Assembly: GCF_900198625.1 (NCBI RefSeq)
Contig: NZ_FZPK01000018.1
Span: 28,297 to 92,296, forward strand
Reading direction: 5' to 3'
Length of the DNA stretch: 64,000 nt
From: Helicobacter rappini
GTDB taxonomy: Bacteria; Campylobacterota; Campylobacteria; Campylobacterales; Helicobacteraceae
Made by a program: the position numbers and the translations under genes
Shown here: in pieces, positions 36,494-46,408 of the stretch
Position numbering within the stretch: the stretch's first letter is position 1
How the letters are laid out: each line of letters starts with the position of its first letter
Notes under the pieces: model-generated
Databases searched by the model: none
What the model was told of the DNA's origin: nothing
Seen by the model: the letters and a program-made list of their open reading frames with translations, nothing else

Positions 36494-37150
36494 ATGTCTT
36501 TTTTTGATAGATTCCTTACGCGAGAGCGACAGCAGAAGCTAAAACGCAGATACATACATAAAGTTATGCTATTTATCTCAAAAACTATCAATATAACATG
36601 CCCTAAAAGATTTCATATCACTGATTATGTAAGGGATCATAACTTTATTGCGTGCTTATGGCATGGCAATTTCTTAATGATGCCCTATCTTTACGCAAAG
36701 GCTAGAGAGATTCCAAATATGTGTTTAATCACTGCCGCACATAATGATGGGGCAATGGTGGAGCAGTATTTTGAGCAGTTTGGATTAGAATCTATACGCG
36801 GTAGCACAGGCACACATAAAGGTGGCACAAAGGCTTTGATACAAGCAGTTAGAGCTTTAAAAGAAGGCAAAGATGTAGCCGTTACCCCAGATGGTCCAAA
36901 AGGTCCATATAAAAGCATTGCAAATGGGATCTTACTCATGGCTATGCGAAGTGGTGTTGGAATCTGTGGTTGTAAAGTAAAGCCTAGTGCATATTGGGAG
37001 CTAAAGACATGGGATAAATTCTGCATTCCAAAGCCTTTTAGCCGCATTGACTATTATATACATAAGCCTTTATTTTTACCACAAGATATGGAGATTGATG
37101 AAGCAAAAAAGATATTGCAAGAATATATGAATGAGGTAGATGCTCTATGA
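36494..37150 (+). CDS. DUF374 lysophospholipid acyltransferase-family protein
   Basis: A 218-residue protein. Characteristic DUF374 segments are IACLWHGNFLMMPY (in place of the acyltransferase H-x4-D region), LITAAHNDGAMVEQYFEQ, ESIRGSTGTHKGGTKAL, GKDVAVTPDGPKGPYKSIANG and a C-terminal FSRIDYYIHKPLFL. The N-terminal 25 residues are basic and amphipathic rather than a full membrane helix, so peripheral association with the inner membrane is likely. Members are related to LpxL-type lipid A acyltransferases; the real substrate is unknown. It lies eight bases after miaB. Confidence 0.85.
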   Translation: MSFFDRFLTRERQQKLKRRYIHKVMLFISKTINITCPKRFHITDYVRDHNFIACLWHGNFLMMPYLYAKAREIPNMCLITAAHNDGAMVEQYFEQFGLESIRGSTGTHKGGTKALIQAVRALKEGKDVAVTPDGPKGPYKSIANGILLMAMRSGVGICGCKVKPSAYWELKTWDKFCIPKPFSRIDYYIHKPLFLPQDMEIDEAKKILQEYMNEVDAL

Positions 37151-37313
37151 TAATGCAAGTTTTCAAATTGTTTTGCAGTGCAGCAATAAGATTCTATAAA
37201 AAATCCTAGTTTTTAGCCATAGATAAAAATCACTTTTAGAATTTAGTTAATCATTTTTATGATCTGTAAGCCGCAATCCCATTCTCCATAACAAATGGAG
37301 TTATTGCATAATC

Positions 37314-37991
37314 TCACACATAACTTTTTTGTCTATTCATATCAGTTGCAAGGTATGGATTATCATCTTGCATTTTGTAGATTAACTCTTGTATGCTTTT
37401 TTTATTATCATCTGCATTATCATATTGCATAATCCATTCTAGCTCTTTTTGTGTAATGCCTACGAGTTGTAGAAACTGGAGTTTGCCATGCTCTGTTGTA
37501 ACGCCTTGTATCTCTGTATCATGCGTTACAATCATGGCGGTAATCAAGGATTTATCATCACGGCTAAGGGACTTGCCATCACCTGCGATAAATTGCAGAT
37601 TCTCTAAATAGCTTTCTTGCGTGTTTGTAAAAAAAGCAAGATTTGCAAGCGTATTTAGCACCCATAGGCACTCTTCGGGCTTATTTGCCACAAGTTTAAA
37701 AGTCATCTCATAGCCCCAGCCACTCCATTCACCACCAAAAGATTCTTCATTTGCGTATAACTCACTCATACCATAGGTAACAATATGCTGATATTCATTC
37801 ATAGAAGTGTAAATGCTGTAACCATCAAGGTATTGATCGCCACCAAGATTCGCACGGGAGGCAAGATTTGTAGCATAATGACGCGGTTTTTGGTCGCCAT
37901 AAATTGCGCTAAAACAAGATTCAATAGCTTCCCAACCGGGTGAATAATCTGGATTTTTCTCTATTTGTTGTTTATATTCTTCTAAAGTCAT
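37314..37991 (-). CDS. Suppressor-of-fused (SUFU) domain protein
   Basis: A 225-residue protein starting MTLEEYKQQIEKNPDYSPGW. Start 37991 is chosen because GGGGA lies nine bases upstream, while the longer start at 38033 adds residues foreign to the family. Matches to the bacterial SUFU domain are GWEAIESCF, HYATNL, LDGYSIYT, VTYGMSELYANEESFGGEW and SGWGYEMTFKLV. Bacterial SUFU proteins are soluble and of uncertain role; several occur as immunity or toxin-associated proteins. No toxin gene is next to it. It converges with the acyltransferase gene and diverges from clpB. Confidence 0.8.
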   Translation of the reverse strand: MTLEEYKQQIEKNPDYSPGWEAIESCFSAIYGDQKPRHYATNLASRANLGGDQYLDGYSIYTSMNEYQHIVTYGMSELYANEESFGGEWSGWGYEMTFKLVANKPEECLWVLNTLANLAFFTNTQESYLENLQFIAGDGKSLSRDDKSLITAMIVTHDTEIQGVTTEHGKLQFLQLVGITQKELEWIMQYDNADDNKKSIQELIYKMQDDNPYLATDMNRQKSYV

Positions 37992-38219
37992 GGCAAGTCC
38001 CCTAAACTCAAAGTGATTTATAACTACAATCATATAATATTTAAGCTGAAATTTTGTTGATTTTTATTTACTCATGTATTTTTCATACACTAGATTCCAT
38101 GCGTTTTGAATAGTATAGAAACAAATATCTTTTTAAAAGGTTTAGTAGTATATATTTATATAACTTTATATCAATTAACTAAAGTTTTATTATATAAATA
38201 CTATAAAATTTTAAAAAAT

Positions 38220-38246
38220 TTAGCACTTGTTTATAAATATTGCTAA
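38220..38246 (+). promoter_or_regulatory. CIRCE-like HrcA operator upstream of clpB
   Basis: TTAGCACTT (38220-38228), nine bases, TATTGCTAA (38238-38246). The CIRCE consensus is TTAGCACTC-N9-GAGTGCTAA: the spacing is exact, the left half matches 8 of 9 and the right half 6 of 9. A TATGAT (38255-38260) just after it is a good -10 box, so a bound HrcA would block polymerase. clpB starts at 38290. Confidence 0.7.
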
Positions 38247-38289
38247 ATTTATGCTATGATTTCAGCACATTTTATATAAGGAGTTTCTT

Positions 38290-40986
38290 ATGAGTATTTT
38301 TGATAAATTGACAAACCAAATGAGAGAGATATTAAACAATGCGGCTCAATTTGCCATTACGCATAAAAATAATGAAACACAGCCCATTCACACATTGCTT
38401 GCCATGCTTGCAGATTCTAATATGCTTTTATATCAAGCATTGCAAAAAAATAATGAAAATATTAATGCCTTAATACAGAATCTCACACTTGAGATTGATA
38501 AATTGCCTAAAGTAAGCAATGCAAATACGCAAAATATGTCGCTTAGTAAATCATTGCAAGAAGCCTTGCAAAATGCCCTAAGCTTTGCTACAACACAAGG
38601 TGATAGCTTCATCGGTGTAGGTAGCTTTGTGAGAGCAAATCTTGATTCACATTTCAAAGATTTGCTAAAAAATATTGATAAATTAGAGTTAATCAATACG
38701 CTAAAAAATATGCGAAAAGGTATGAAAATAGATTCTCAAAGTAGTGATGACACTCTTGAAACGCTAGATAAATATGGCATAAATCTTAGCAAACTTGCCG
38801 CACAAAATAAGCTAAATCCAGTTATTGGCAGGAATGAAGAGATTGAGCGAATGATGCAAATCTTAATTAGAAAAACAAAAAATAATCCTATCTTGCTAGG
38901 AGAACCGGGCGTTGGTAAAACCGCAGTTGTAGAAGGACTAGCCATAAAAATAGCAAAAAAAGAAGTGCCACTATCCTTGCAAAATAAGCAGGTTATAGCC
39001 CTTGATATGACTGCATTAATGGCGGGGGCAAAGTATCGTGGCGATTTTGAAGAGAGATTGAAAGCGGTTGTTGATGAAGTGAAAAATAATGATGAGATTA
39101 TATTATTCATAGATGAGATTCACACTATTGTTGGAGCGGGTGCGAGTGAAGGTGGCATGGATGCAGCAAATATTTTAAAACCCGCATTAGCAAGAGGAGA
39201 GCTAAGAACAATCGGGGCTACAACACTGAAAGAATATAGAAAATATTTTGAAAAAGATGCAGCCCTTGCAAGGAGATTCCAACCTGTAAATATTAATGAA
39301 CCAAGTCAAAATGAAGCCTTGCAAATCATGCGTGGCATTAAAGAAAGCCTAGAGGCACACCATAATGTAAGCATTACCGATGGGGCATTAGTCGAGAGTG
39401 TGAAGCTATCAAGTCGCTATATCACAAATCGCTATTTGCCTGACAAAGCTATCGATTTAATCGATGAGGCAGCAGCGGAACTCAAAATGCAAATAGAATC
39501 TGAACCAAAAGCCATTGCAAAAGCAAAAAGAGATATTGAAGCATTAGAAGTTGAAAAGGTTGCCCTAAACCTTGACAAAAACGAACAGCACAATACGCGT
39601 TTGCAAGAGATAGAAAAAGAACTCATAGATTCTAAAGAAAAACTAAGCGGATTGCAAAGTGCCTTTGAAAATGAAAAGGCGATATTTAGCGATATTGCAA
39701 AAGTGAAAAATGACATAGAATCTTTGCGTAGAGAAAGCGAGATAGCACGCCGCAGTGGCGACTATGCAAGGGCTGGAGAGATAGAACATGGAAAGATTCC
39801 AAACGCACAAGCTGAATTAAAGAATCTTGAAGCAAAATGGCAGGATTTGCAAAAGAGTGGCTCACTCTTAAAACATGCTGTAACAAAAGAGAGTATCGCA
39901 GAGATTGTATCGCGTTGGACTCAAATCCCAGTAGGTAAAATGTTAGAATCTGAAAAACATAGAATCTTGCATATTGAAGAGAATTTAAAAGCAAGTGTGA
40001 TAGGGCAAAACAAGGCAATTGAGAGCATTGCCCGTGCGATTAAACGCAATAAAGCAGGGCTTAATGATGCAAATCGTCCTATTGCTAGTTTCTTGTTTTT
40101 AGGGTCTAGTGGTGTTGGTAAAACACAGAGTGCAAAGGCATTAGCAAAGTTTTTGTTTGATAGTGAAAAAGAACTTGTGCGACTTGATATGAGTGAGTAT
40201 ATGCAAGAGATTGATGCGACAAAATTGACTGGAGCAGCCCCCGGCTATGTGGGCTATGAAGAGGGCGGAATCTTGACTGAAGCCATTAAAAGAAAGCCTT
40301 ATAGTGTCGTGCTTTTTGATGAGGTGGAAAAGGCGCATCCAAAAGTCTTTAATGTGCTTTTACAAGTGCTAGATGATGGAAGATTGAGTGATAATAAGGG
40401 CGTTGTTGTGGATTTTAAAAACACAATTATTATCCTAACGAGTAATATAGGCAGTGAATTTATTTGCGAAGATTCTAAAGAAGTGGCAATGAAAAGAGAT
40501 GATATTGCGGCTTTACAAAAAGCAATAAAAGAGGGCAATATAGAATCTAGAGAGAAATTAGAGAGAGAAAAAGAGATTCTAAACAGCTTAGTAGAAGCGC
40601 AAAGGGCTTCTCAAATGGAGAAAATCGAGCAAGAGTTAAAGAAATTTTTTAGACCAGAATTTCTAAATCGACTTGATGATAAGATTATTTTCAATGCTTT
40701 AAGTAGAGATGATATTAGAAATATTATTGATATTTTAACACAGCAAGTCGCCCTAAAACTTAAGGATAGAAATATCACACTTGTTTTAACAGATTCTATG
40801 AAAGATTATCTAGCAGATTCTGGCTTTGATCCCGTATTTGGAGCAAGACCGCTAAAAAGGGCAGTGCAAAGAGAGATTGAAGACAGACTTGCAGATTTAA
40901 TCCTTAATGAAGAGTTAAGCGAACAAAGCAAGGTGATATTTGACATTGTGGAGAATAGCGTAAAAACGCAGGTGGTATCAATGTAG
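38290..40986 (+). CDS. clpB: ATP-dependent disaggregase ClpB
   Basis: An 898-residue AAA+ protein that pulls proteins out of aggregates together with DnaK. Order: Clp N-domain (1-145), NBD1 with [35 protein letters not shown] and the pore loop [12 protein letters not shown], the middle coiled coil (about 410-520), and NBD2 with [17 protein letters not shown], pore loop [13 protein letters not shown] and [16 protein letters not shown]. It is about 40 residues longer than usual. The extra part is a charged helical insertion, [18 protein letters not shown] and neighbours, between NBD2 Walker B and [11 protein letters not shown]. It is preceded by a CIRCE-like operator, so heat-shock control by HrcA is likely. 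Confidence 0.95.
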   Translation: MSIFDKLTNQMREILNNAAQFAITHKNNETQPIHTLLAMLADSNMLLYQALQKNNENINALIQNLTLEIDKLPKVSNANTQNMSLSKSLQEALQNALSFATTQGDSFIGVGSFVRANLDSHFKDLLKNIDKLELINTLKNMRKGMKIDSQSSDDTLETLDKYGINLSKLAAQNKLNPVIGRNEEIERMMQILIRKTKNNPILLGEPGVGKTAVVEGLAIKIAKKEVPLSLQNKQVIALDMTALMAGAKYRGDFEERLKAVVDEVKNNDEIILFIDEIHTIVGAGASEGGMDAANILKPALARGELRTIGATTLKEYRKYFEKDAALARRFQPVNINEPSQNEALQIMRGIKESLEAHHNVSITDGALVESVKLSSRYITNRYLPDKAIDLIDEAAAELKMQIESEPKAIAKAKRDIEALEVEKVALNLDKNEQHNTRLQEIEKELIDSKEKLSGLQSAFENEKAIFSDIAKVKNDIESLRRESEIARRSGDYARAGEIEHGKIPNAQAELKNLEAKWQDLQKSGSLLKHAVTKESIAEIVSRWTQIPVGKMLESEKHRILHIEENLKASVIGQNKAIESIARAIKRNKAGLNDANRPIASFLFLGSSGVGKTQSAKALAKFLFDSEKELVRLDMSEYMQEIDATKLTGAAPGYVGYEEGGILTEAIKRKPYSVVLFDEVEKAHPKVFNVLLQVLDDGRLSDNKGVVVDFKNTIIILTSNIGSEFICEDSKEVAMKRDDIAALQKAIKEGNIESREKLEREKEILNSLVEAQRASQMEKIEQELKKFFRPEFLNRLDDKIIFNALSRDDIRNIIDILTQQVALKLKDRNITLVLTDSMKDYLADSGFDPVFGARPLKRAVQREIEDRLADLILNEELSEQSKVIFDIVENSVKTQVVSM

Positions 40987-41005
40987 TGTAAAAAATCTTT
41001 GGTAT

Positions 41006-41026
41006 GCCCTACCCTTTGGGGTGGGC
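41006..41026 (+). terminator. GC-rich hairpin after clpB
   Basis: GCCC-T-ACCC pairs with GGGTGGGC around TTTG, with one bulged T, 20 bases after the clpB stop. Only TT follows, so it is a weak or factor-assisted terminator. The remainder of 40987-41300 is AT-rich, without a gene, and must hold the tolB promoter. Confidence 0.5.
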
Positions 41027-41300
41027 TTACTGCAAAAACTATCCATACATTAAAAGAGAATCTTATTTTTTTCCTATCTATAGCAATAATAATTATAATA
41101 TAACAAGTAAATTAACACGACATGAAAATAAACATGTTGTTTTGTAATAGCTAATCATATATTTACATGTATGCCCATAGCTATAAACAATTTTGCAATA
41201 CAATGAGTAGTGTTTGTGGATTAAGCAGCGTTTTATTTTATGTTTTAACAATAAATTGCTATCATTCTACACGAACAATAAATTTAGCTAAGGAAGTGTA

Positions 41301-42587
41301 ATGTATCGCTTTAGGTGTTTTTATGCAATATTTGCGTTTTGTGCAATGTTTGCCATGCATTCTGTGGGCTTATACGCGGAAGATAAAACAATTGTTGTAA
41401 CAAGACAAACAGACAATATCCCAAATATTCAAGTTGTAAGTAGTGATGGTGCTGATAATACCATGGCAATATACAAAATGTTGGTGCAAGACTTAAAGAC
41501 ACTTGGGCATTTTAATGTATATTATGATGATACCTTGAAGACTGATATTTTGCAAAATAATCTTGCACTGCAGGATTATAAAAATAAAAATATGAATTTT
41601 ATCGCACAAGTTTCACAAAAGAAAAAAGGTGGTAGTCTCATAGCCACCCTTAGCCTATATGAATATGCAAGTGGTAAGACCATCACAACAGAATATAGAG
41701 AAGATGAGATAGAACGCTATCCATTTATCGCCCATGCTATGGCGAGCTATCTTAATGATTATATCAAAGCACCAAATGCTGATTGGCTAAATCGTTATGT
41801 CGTTTTTTCAAATTATGTTGGTTCTGGTCGTAGCAATATTCTTATTGCAGACTATACCTTTACCTACCAAAAAACTATCATCAGTAATGGTCTCAACATG
41901 TTTCCAAAATGGGCAGATAGTAAGCAAGAAGAATTCTACTACACACTCGTAACGCATGAGGCGACCATATATAAATATAATATGTATAGTGGAAAAAACG
42001 AGAAAGTCATCTCAAGTCAAGGCATGGCGGTAGTGTCTGATGTGTCAAAGCATGGCGATAAGTTACTATTATCACTTGCTCCAGTTGGATTAAGCGATAT
42101 TTTTTTATATGAAATAAAGAGTAAAAAGCTAACACAACTCACAAGGTATTCAGGCATTGATGTCAATGCACATTTTACCAATAATGAAAAAAGTTTTGTA
42201 TTTGTATCTGATAGACTTGGGTATCCAAATATTTTCATGCAAGATCTTATGCCAAACGCCAATGTTACACAAATTGTATTTAAGGGACGCAACAATAGCA
42301 CACTATCAACTTTTGGGCAATACATAGTGTATTCTAGTAGAGAAAGTGATGAAGAAACAGGGCTAAATGTATTTAATCTCTATTTAGTTTCAGCCCATAG
42401 CGACTATGTTCGTCGTTTGAGTAAAATAGGTACAAATAGAATCCCAGCGTTCTCTCATGATGGAGATTCTATCATGTTTTTACGCCAACAAAAAAATGAA
42501 CAAGCAATTGGCATTATCCGATTATCAATTAACAAAAGTTTCCTTTTTCCACTAAAAAATGTAAAAATTCAAGCGTTTGATTGGTAA
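41301..42587 (+). CDS. tolB: Tol-Pal system protein TolB
   Basis: A 428-residue periplasmic beta-propeller protein that links Pal to the inner-membrane Tol complex during cell constriction. The signal peptide ends SVGLYAED (cleavage near residue 27). The N-terminal TolB domain (MLVQDLKTLGHFNVYY, NFIAQVSQKKKGGSLIA) is followed by propeller repeats with the usual D-x-x-(N/D)-I-F patterns (GLSDIFLYEI, SFVFVSDRLGYPNIFMQDL, NRIPAFSHDGDSIMFL). The operon is tolB-pal-cpoB-slyD. tolQ, tolR and tolA are not in the window. Confidence 0.92.
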   Translation: MYRFRCFYAIFAFCAMFAMHSVGLYAEDKTIVVTRQTDNIPNIQVVSSDGADNTMAIYKMLVQDLKTLGHFNVYYDDTLKTDILQNNLALQDYKNKNMNFIAQVSQKKKGGSLIATLSLYEYASGKTITTEYREDEIERYPFIAHAMASYLNDYIKAPNADWLNRYVVFSNYVGSGRSNILIADYTFTYQKTIISNGLNMFPKWADSKQEEFYYTLVTHEATIYKYNMYSGKNEKVISSQGMAVVSDVSKHGDKLLLSLAPVGLSDIFLYEIKSKKLTQLTRYSGIDVNAHFTNNEKSFVFVSDRLGYPNIFMQDLMPNANVTQIVFKGRNNSTLSTFGQYIVYSSRESDEETGLNVFNLYLVSAHSDYVRRLSKIGTNRIPAFSHDGDSIMFLRQQKNEQAIGIIRLSINKSFLFPLKNVKIQAFDW

Positions 42588-42645
42588 TTTTTTTGTTTTT
42601 TTGATAGAATAGCAAAACATTTTTTTTGAGATTTAAGGAGATATC

Positions 42646-43347
42646 ATGAAGTATTTGAAGCTTTCAAGTGTTTTACTTGCACTTTTTTTTGCGGTTGGCT
42701 GTGGTAGTAAAAGTGTAGAAAAGGATGGCAACACCACGCAGAAAACTACAGAGGTGCAACAAGAAGTTGATGGTCAAGAACCTGAAGAGGCAGTGGCAAA
42801 TCCGGGCGGTGCAGGTTTGCCTGAAGGTGGTTTTATGCCTGATGGTGCTGTGAGTGGGGGAGATGGTTATGATGGCGGTGGTGATTCTGATTCAAGCGAT
42901 CCGTATGCAGATAACAATGCTGGTGAAAATGGTATGTCTGGAAACTCCAATGGCGATACTGAAGAAGAGTATGCCGGAAATAATGAGGGCACAGCATATG
43001 GCGATGCTATCAAAGTAGATTCTCTCACTACAATTTATTTCGACTTTGATAGATATGACATTAGATCTGATATGAAAGACTATGTAAGGGCAAATGCTGA
43101 TTTCATAAAAGAAAAAAATATTAAAGCGGTTGTATTGCAAGGCAATACCGATGAGTTTGGTGGCGATGAATATAACACAGCGTTGGGACTAAAGAGAGCC
43201 ATATCAGTGCGTGATGCGCTTGTATTACAGGGGCTACCAAGAAATATGTTCTCAACAATCTCTTATGGTATGCACAAGCCAGTATGTAGAGAAAAAACTG
43301 CTGAGTGCTATGCGAAAAATAGACGCACAGATATAGTTGAGAAGTAA
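42646..43347 (+). CDS. pal: Peptidoglycan-associated lipoprotein Pal
   Basis: A 233-residue outer-membrane lipoprotein: signal peptide with lipobox AVGC (Cys19), an unusually long Gly/Asp/Glu/Asn-rich linker (residues about 35-120, with PEGGFMPDGAVSGGDGYDGG), then the OmpA-like peptidoglycan-binding domain (TIYFDFDRYDIRSDMK, VVLQGNTDEFGGDEYNTALG, YGMHKP, NRRTDIV). The TDE and NRRTD residues that hold diaminopimelate are present. It ends VEK, and the next gene begins within 35 bases. Pal anchors the outer membrane to peptidoglycan and partners TolB. Confidence 0.93.
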   Translation: MKYLKLSSVLLALFFAVGCGSKSVEKDGNTTQKTTEVQQEVDGQEPEEAVANPGGAGLPEGGFMPDGAVSGGDGYDGGGDSDSSDPYADNNAGENGMSGNSNGDTEEEYAGNNEGTAYGDAIKVDSLTTIYFDFDRYDIRSDMKDYVRANADFIKEKNIKAVVLQGNTDEFGGDEYNTALGLKRAISVRDALVLQGLPRNMFSTISYGMHKPVCREKTAECYAKNRRTDIVEK

Positions 43348-43378
43348 TAAAAGTAACAACTTGGCTAGGGTTTTTGCA

Positions 43379-44311
43379 ATGAGATTTAAGAAGTCTTTGT
43401 TAGCATTTGCTTCATTATCTGTATTACTCTATGCCGAACCTTCGGCATTTGAGTTGCAAAGTGGTGCTACAAAGAAGGATATGCGAGACCTTAAAGATAT
43501 TGCGGATTTTACTCGTTCTGTTATTGGCGATTTTCAAAATAAAATTGTGAATCTGGAGCAAGCGGTTGATGGATTAAAAACCGTTTATGAAGGTATGAGT
43601 GCGACTTCAAGACAAGATAGCATTACAATTAAGAATCAGATAGATAAAATCCAAAATATTCAAGATATTGTAGATTCTTATCAAATGTCGCAAAAATCTC
43701 AAGCAGAGCTTGTTAAAAATTTGAAAGCCCAAGTTGAAGCAAATACAAAAAATATTGAGCAGATTAATCAAAAAATTGATAAATTGTCAGAAGCTTTTTT
43801 GCAAGCAAATGATGAGATTATAAAACAAATCCAAGTATTGAGCGAACAAGCCTTAGCATTGCAAAATAATATACAAGGTATCCAAAATCAGCCAGTCATA
43901 GATTCTATGCAAACAAGCAACAATATGCCAAAACAAGCGTATAATTTTTCACCTGATAATAGCAAGAATCTGAGTGAAGCAAAGAATCTCTTGCGTAAAA
44001 AACGCAATGAAGAAGCGAAGGCTTATTTTGAATATCTTATCGATCAGAAATTTGCAGTAGCAGAATCAAGTTATTATATCGGTGAGATATACTATGCAAG
44101 AAAAGAGTATAACGAGGCATTGCCTTATTACAAGACAAGTGCTAGTCTTGATAGTAAGGCGAGTTACATGCCGATTTTGCTATGGCATACCGCATGGTCA
44201 TTTAAATATCTAAATGATTCAGATAATTATAGAAAATTTTTGCAAACCTTGGTTGCCTTGTTCCCCGAAAGCGAACAAGGTCGTAAAGCCCAAGATATTT
44301 TATCAAAATAG
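43379..44311 (+). CDS. cpoB: Cell-division coordinator CpoB (YbgF)
   Basis: A 310-residue periplasmic protein. The start MRFKKSLLAFASLSVLLYAE (ATG 43379) gives a proper signal peptide cut after LYA; a longer reading from 43337 overlaps pal. Residues about 40-190 form long coiled coils (IKNQIDKIQNIQDIVDSYQM, then NTKNIEQINQKIDKLSEAF), longer than the E. coli trimerisation helix. The C-terminal 110 residues have TPR repeats (EAKNLLRKKRNEEAKAYFEY, AESSYYIGEIYYARKEYNEA). CpoB couples Tol-Pal constriction to peptidoglycan synthesis in E. coli; the same role is inferred from its place after tolB-pal. Confidence 0.85.
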   Translation: MRFKKSLLAFASLSVLLYAEPSAFELQSGATKKDMRDLKDIADFTRSVIGDFQNKIVNLEQAVDGLKTVYEGMSATSRQDSITIKNQIDKIQNIQDIVDSYQMSQKSQAELVKNLKAQVEANTKNIEQINQKIDKLSEAFLQANDEIIKQIQVLSEQALALQNNIQGIQNQPVIDSMQTSNNMPKQAYNFSPDNSKNLSEAKNLLRKKRNEEAKAYFEYLIDQKFAVAESSYYIGEIYYARKEYNEALPYYKTSASLDSKASYMPILLWHTAWSFKYLNDSDNYRKFLQTLVALFPESEQGRKAQDILSK

Positions 44312-44321
44312 GAGATACATT

Positions 44322-44864
44322 ATGATAGAAAATAACAATGTTGTGTCAATTAATTATGAAGTGCTTGATTCTCAAACGAAGCAGACAATTGATAGTAGCA
44401 AGGATAACAAACCGCTTGAATTTATTGTCGGGCAATCTCAAGTCATTGAGGGTTTAGAGCAACACATAAAAAACGCAAAAGTAGGTGATAAGCTAGAATT
44501 TAGCGTTGAGCCTGAACTTGCTTATGGTGTGCGTAATCCAGAACTTATGCAAGAAGTTGGCAGAGAACAATTTGGAGATATTGAGTTAGAAAAAGGTATG
44601 ACTTTATTTGGTCAGGCTGAAAATGGTATGCCTGTGCAAGTCATTGTTGCGGATTTTAACGATACTTCTGTGCTTATTGATTATAACCATCCATTAGCAG
44701 GAAAGACTTTAGATTTTAGGGTTGAAGTGCTAAATGTAAGAGAGGCTACTGATGATGAGATTATAGCAAGTATGGGGGGTGGCTGTGGTTGCTCTAGCGG
44801 TGGCGGTCATGGACATGGTGGAGGTGGCTGCTGTGGCGGAGGTGGTTGCGGTTGTAGTCATTAA
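44322..44864 (+). CDS. slyD: FKBP-type peptidyl-prolyl isomerase SlyD
   Basis: A 180-residue cytosolic isomerase and metallochaperone. The start is ATG 44322 (MIENNNVVSINYEVLD) with AGGAG eight bases upstream, ten bases after cpoB; an earlier frame start overlaps cpoB. The FKBP core (FIVGQSQVIEGLEQ, then AYGVRNPELM) encloses the IF chaperone flap (GMTLFGQAENGMPVQVIVAD). The tail is a 28-residue metal-binding region made almost only of Gly, Cys, His and Ser. SlyD delivers nickel to hydrogenase and urease maturation, which fits the hypD gene in this window. Confidence 0.93.
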   Translation: MIENNNVVSINYEVLDSQTKQTIDSSKDNKPLEFIVGQSQVIEGLEQHIKNAKVGDKLEFSVEPELAYGVRNPELMQEVGREQFGDIELEKGMTLFGQAENGMPVQVIVADFNDTSVLIDYNHPLAGKTLDFRVEVLNVREATDDEIIASMGGGCGCSSGGGHGHGGGGCCGGGGCGCSH

Positions 44865-44933
44865 GCACATGACATAAAGCATGACGCATAGAAACCGCTT
44901 ATTTAAATTACGCAAATAATAAAAGGCAATAAG

Positions 44934-46094
44934 ATGTCTCGTAAAAAGATTTATTTTATTAATCTTTTGCCAATTATACTTATCAGCATAAATTTGCGTG
45001 CTCCCATTACTTCAGCTGGTCCGATTGCAAATTTACTTCAAGACTACTACGGACTTAGCTCAGCACAAGTTGGATTATTAACTTCACTACCATTACTAGC
45101 ATTTGGAATAGTTTCATTTTTGGTTGCGGTATTTCAGCCTGTAAGGGCAATGTGTTTTGGACTTTTGTGTATAATTCTTGGTGAAATATTGCGTTGTGTT
45201 GGGGGCAACACAGCCTTATTTGTCGGCACGGCAATCATGGGTTCTGGTATCGCTATAGCAAATGTTTTATTGCCGAGCTTTGTAAAGGCAAAGTTTCCCA
45301 GAGAGATTCCAAAGATTATGGGGATTTATAGCTTAGTATTAAATATTTCCGCTGCATTAGGGATAATCGCTATATTCCCATTGACACATGTTTTACCACT
45401 ACCTTTAGCATTTAGTTGCTGGGTCATATTAGCCATTCTTGCGCTTATAAGCTATCTACCGCAAATCAAAAATCGCAGAATCTTTCGCCCAAAGCAAAGC
45501 CATACAAAGATAAACTCACTATTTGCAAATATAAATGCATGGAAAATCACTCTATTCATGGGCTTACAAAGTGCGATGGCATACAGCTTTTTTGCATGGT
45601 ATCCAAGTTTGCTGATTGACTTTGGCTTTGAAAAGGATTTTATTTCTCGCATTATGACTCTCACACAATGCGTTATTATTCCACTCTCATTTATCATTCC
45701 ATTGTGGTTGCATTCTCTGCGTCAAAAAATGCGAAATGTTTTTATTGTTGTCATTTGTATGCTTTATGCGGTAAGCTATTTTTTACTACTTATTTCACAT
45801 GAAGTATGGTCGGTTATACTCGCTTCTGTTTTGATTGGTATTCCACTAGGTGGTGTTTTTAGCGTCGCTTTACTTTTTATTTCAAGCAAAAGTGCAAATG
45901 TATTCATAGCAACCAAACTCTCAGCCATGTCGCAAGGTATAGGCTACCTTATGGCTTCTCTTTGTCCATGGATTATTGGAAAACTCCATGATACATATCA
46001 TAGCTTTACTTATGCAATTTTTATGCTTATTATTTTAAGTTTATTATTAAATGTCGTTGGATATTACGCACAAAGAGTTGTGGTTGTAGAATGA
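44934..46094 (+). CDS. MFS transporter, CynX/NimT type
   Basis: A 386-residue inner-membrane carrier with about 12 hydrophobic segments. The opening INLRAPITSAGPIANLL is the CynX/YeaN-family signature (NLRPAI-SVGPLL). The central loop at residues about 185-200 is basic (NRRIFRPKQSHTK). CynX-type proteins carry cyanate, 2-nitroimidazole or unknown small molecules; the substrate here cannot be read. It sits between slyD and the ribosomal cluster with AAAAGGCAAT before the ATG. Confidence 0.8.
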   Translation: MSRKKIYFINLLPIILISINLRAPITSAGPIANLLQDYYGLSSAQVGLLTSLPLLAFGIVSFLVAVFQPVRAMCFGLLCIILGEILRCVGGNTALFVGTAIMGSGIAIANVLLPSFVKAKFPREIPKIMGIYSLVLNISAALGIIAIFPLTHVLPLPLAFSCWVILAILALISYLPQIKNRRIFRPKQSHTKINSLFANINAWKITLFMGLQSAMAYSFFAWYPSLLIDFGFEKDFISRIMTLTQCVIIPLSFIIPLWLHSLRQKMRNVFIVVICMLYAVSYFLLLISHEVWSVILASVLIGIPLGGVFSVALLFISSKSANVFIATKLSAMSQGIGYLMASLCPWIIGKLHDTYHSFTYAIFMLIILSLLLNVVGYYAQRVVVVE

Positions 46095-46291
46095 AACAAT
46101 AGCATTTGTTAATTGTGCTAATTTGCAGCATTCATTTTTTATGTATTTGAGTTGTTGAGATTATGCAAGAAAAATATTTTAAGTTTTGATATTTGAAACT
46201 CATGATATTTTTTCATATTTACCATTATTAGATATAATCATCGGCTTAATCCAAAAAATTGGGTTAAATCCGTATTTTTTAGGAGTCCGTT

Positions 46292-46405
46292 ATGAAAGTT
46301 CGACCATCGGTCAAAAAAATGTGCGATAAATGCAAAGTCATTAAACGCAAGGGTGTGGTTCGCGTGATTTGTGCGAATCCAAAACATAAACAAAGACAAG
46401 GATAA
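46292..46405 (+). CDS. rpmJ: Ribosomal protein L36
   Basis: A 37-residue protein with the full L36 pattern: [17 protein letters not shown], a C-x2-C and a later C-x4-H zinc ribbon ([11 protein letters not shown]). AGGAG precedes the ATG at 46292. It is the first gene of rpmJ-rpsM-rpsK-rpsD-rpoA-rplQ, with three bases to rpsM. The four-cysteine/histidine (C+) form implies zinc dependence. Confidence 0.95.
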   Translation: MKVRPSVKKMCDKCKVIKRKGVVRVICANPKHKQRQG

Positions 46406-46408
46406 AAA

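Noticed and set aside
44789-44861. Gly/Cys/His-rich repeat at the end of slyD considered as a mobile or expansion repeat
   Set aside because: It is the normal metal-binding tail of SlyD in this group.
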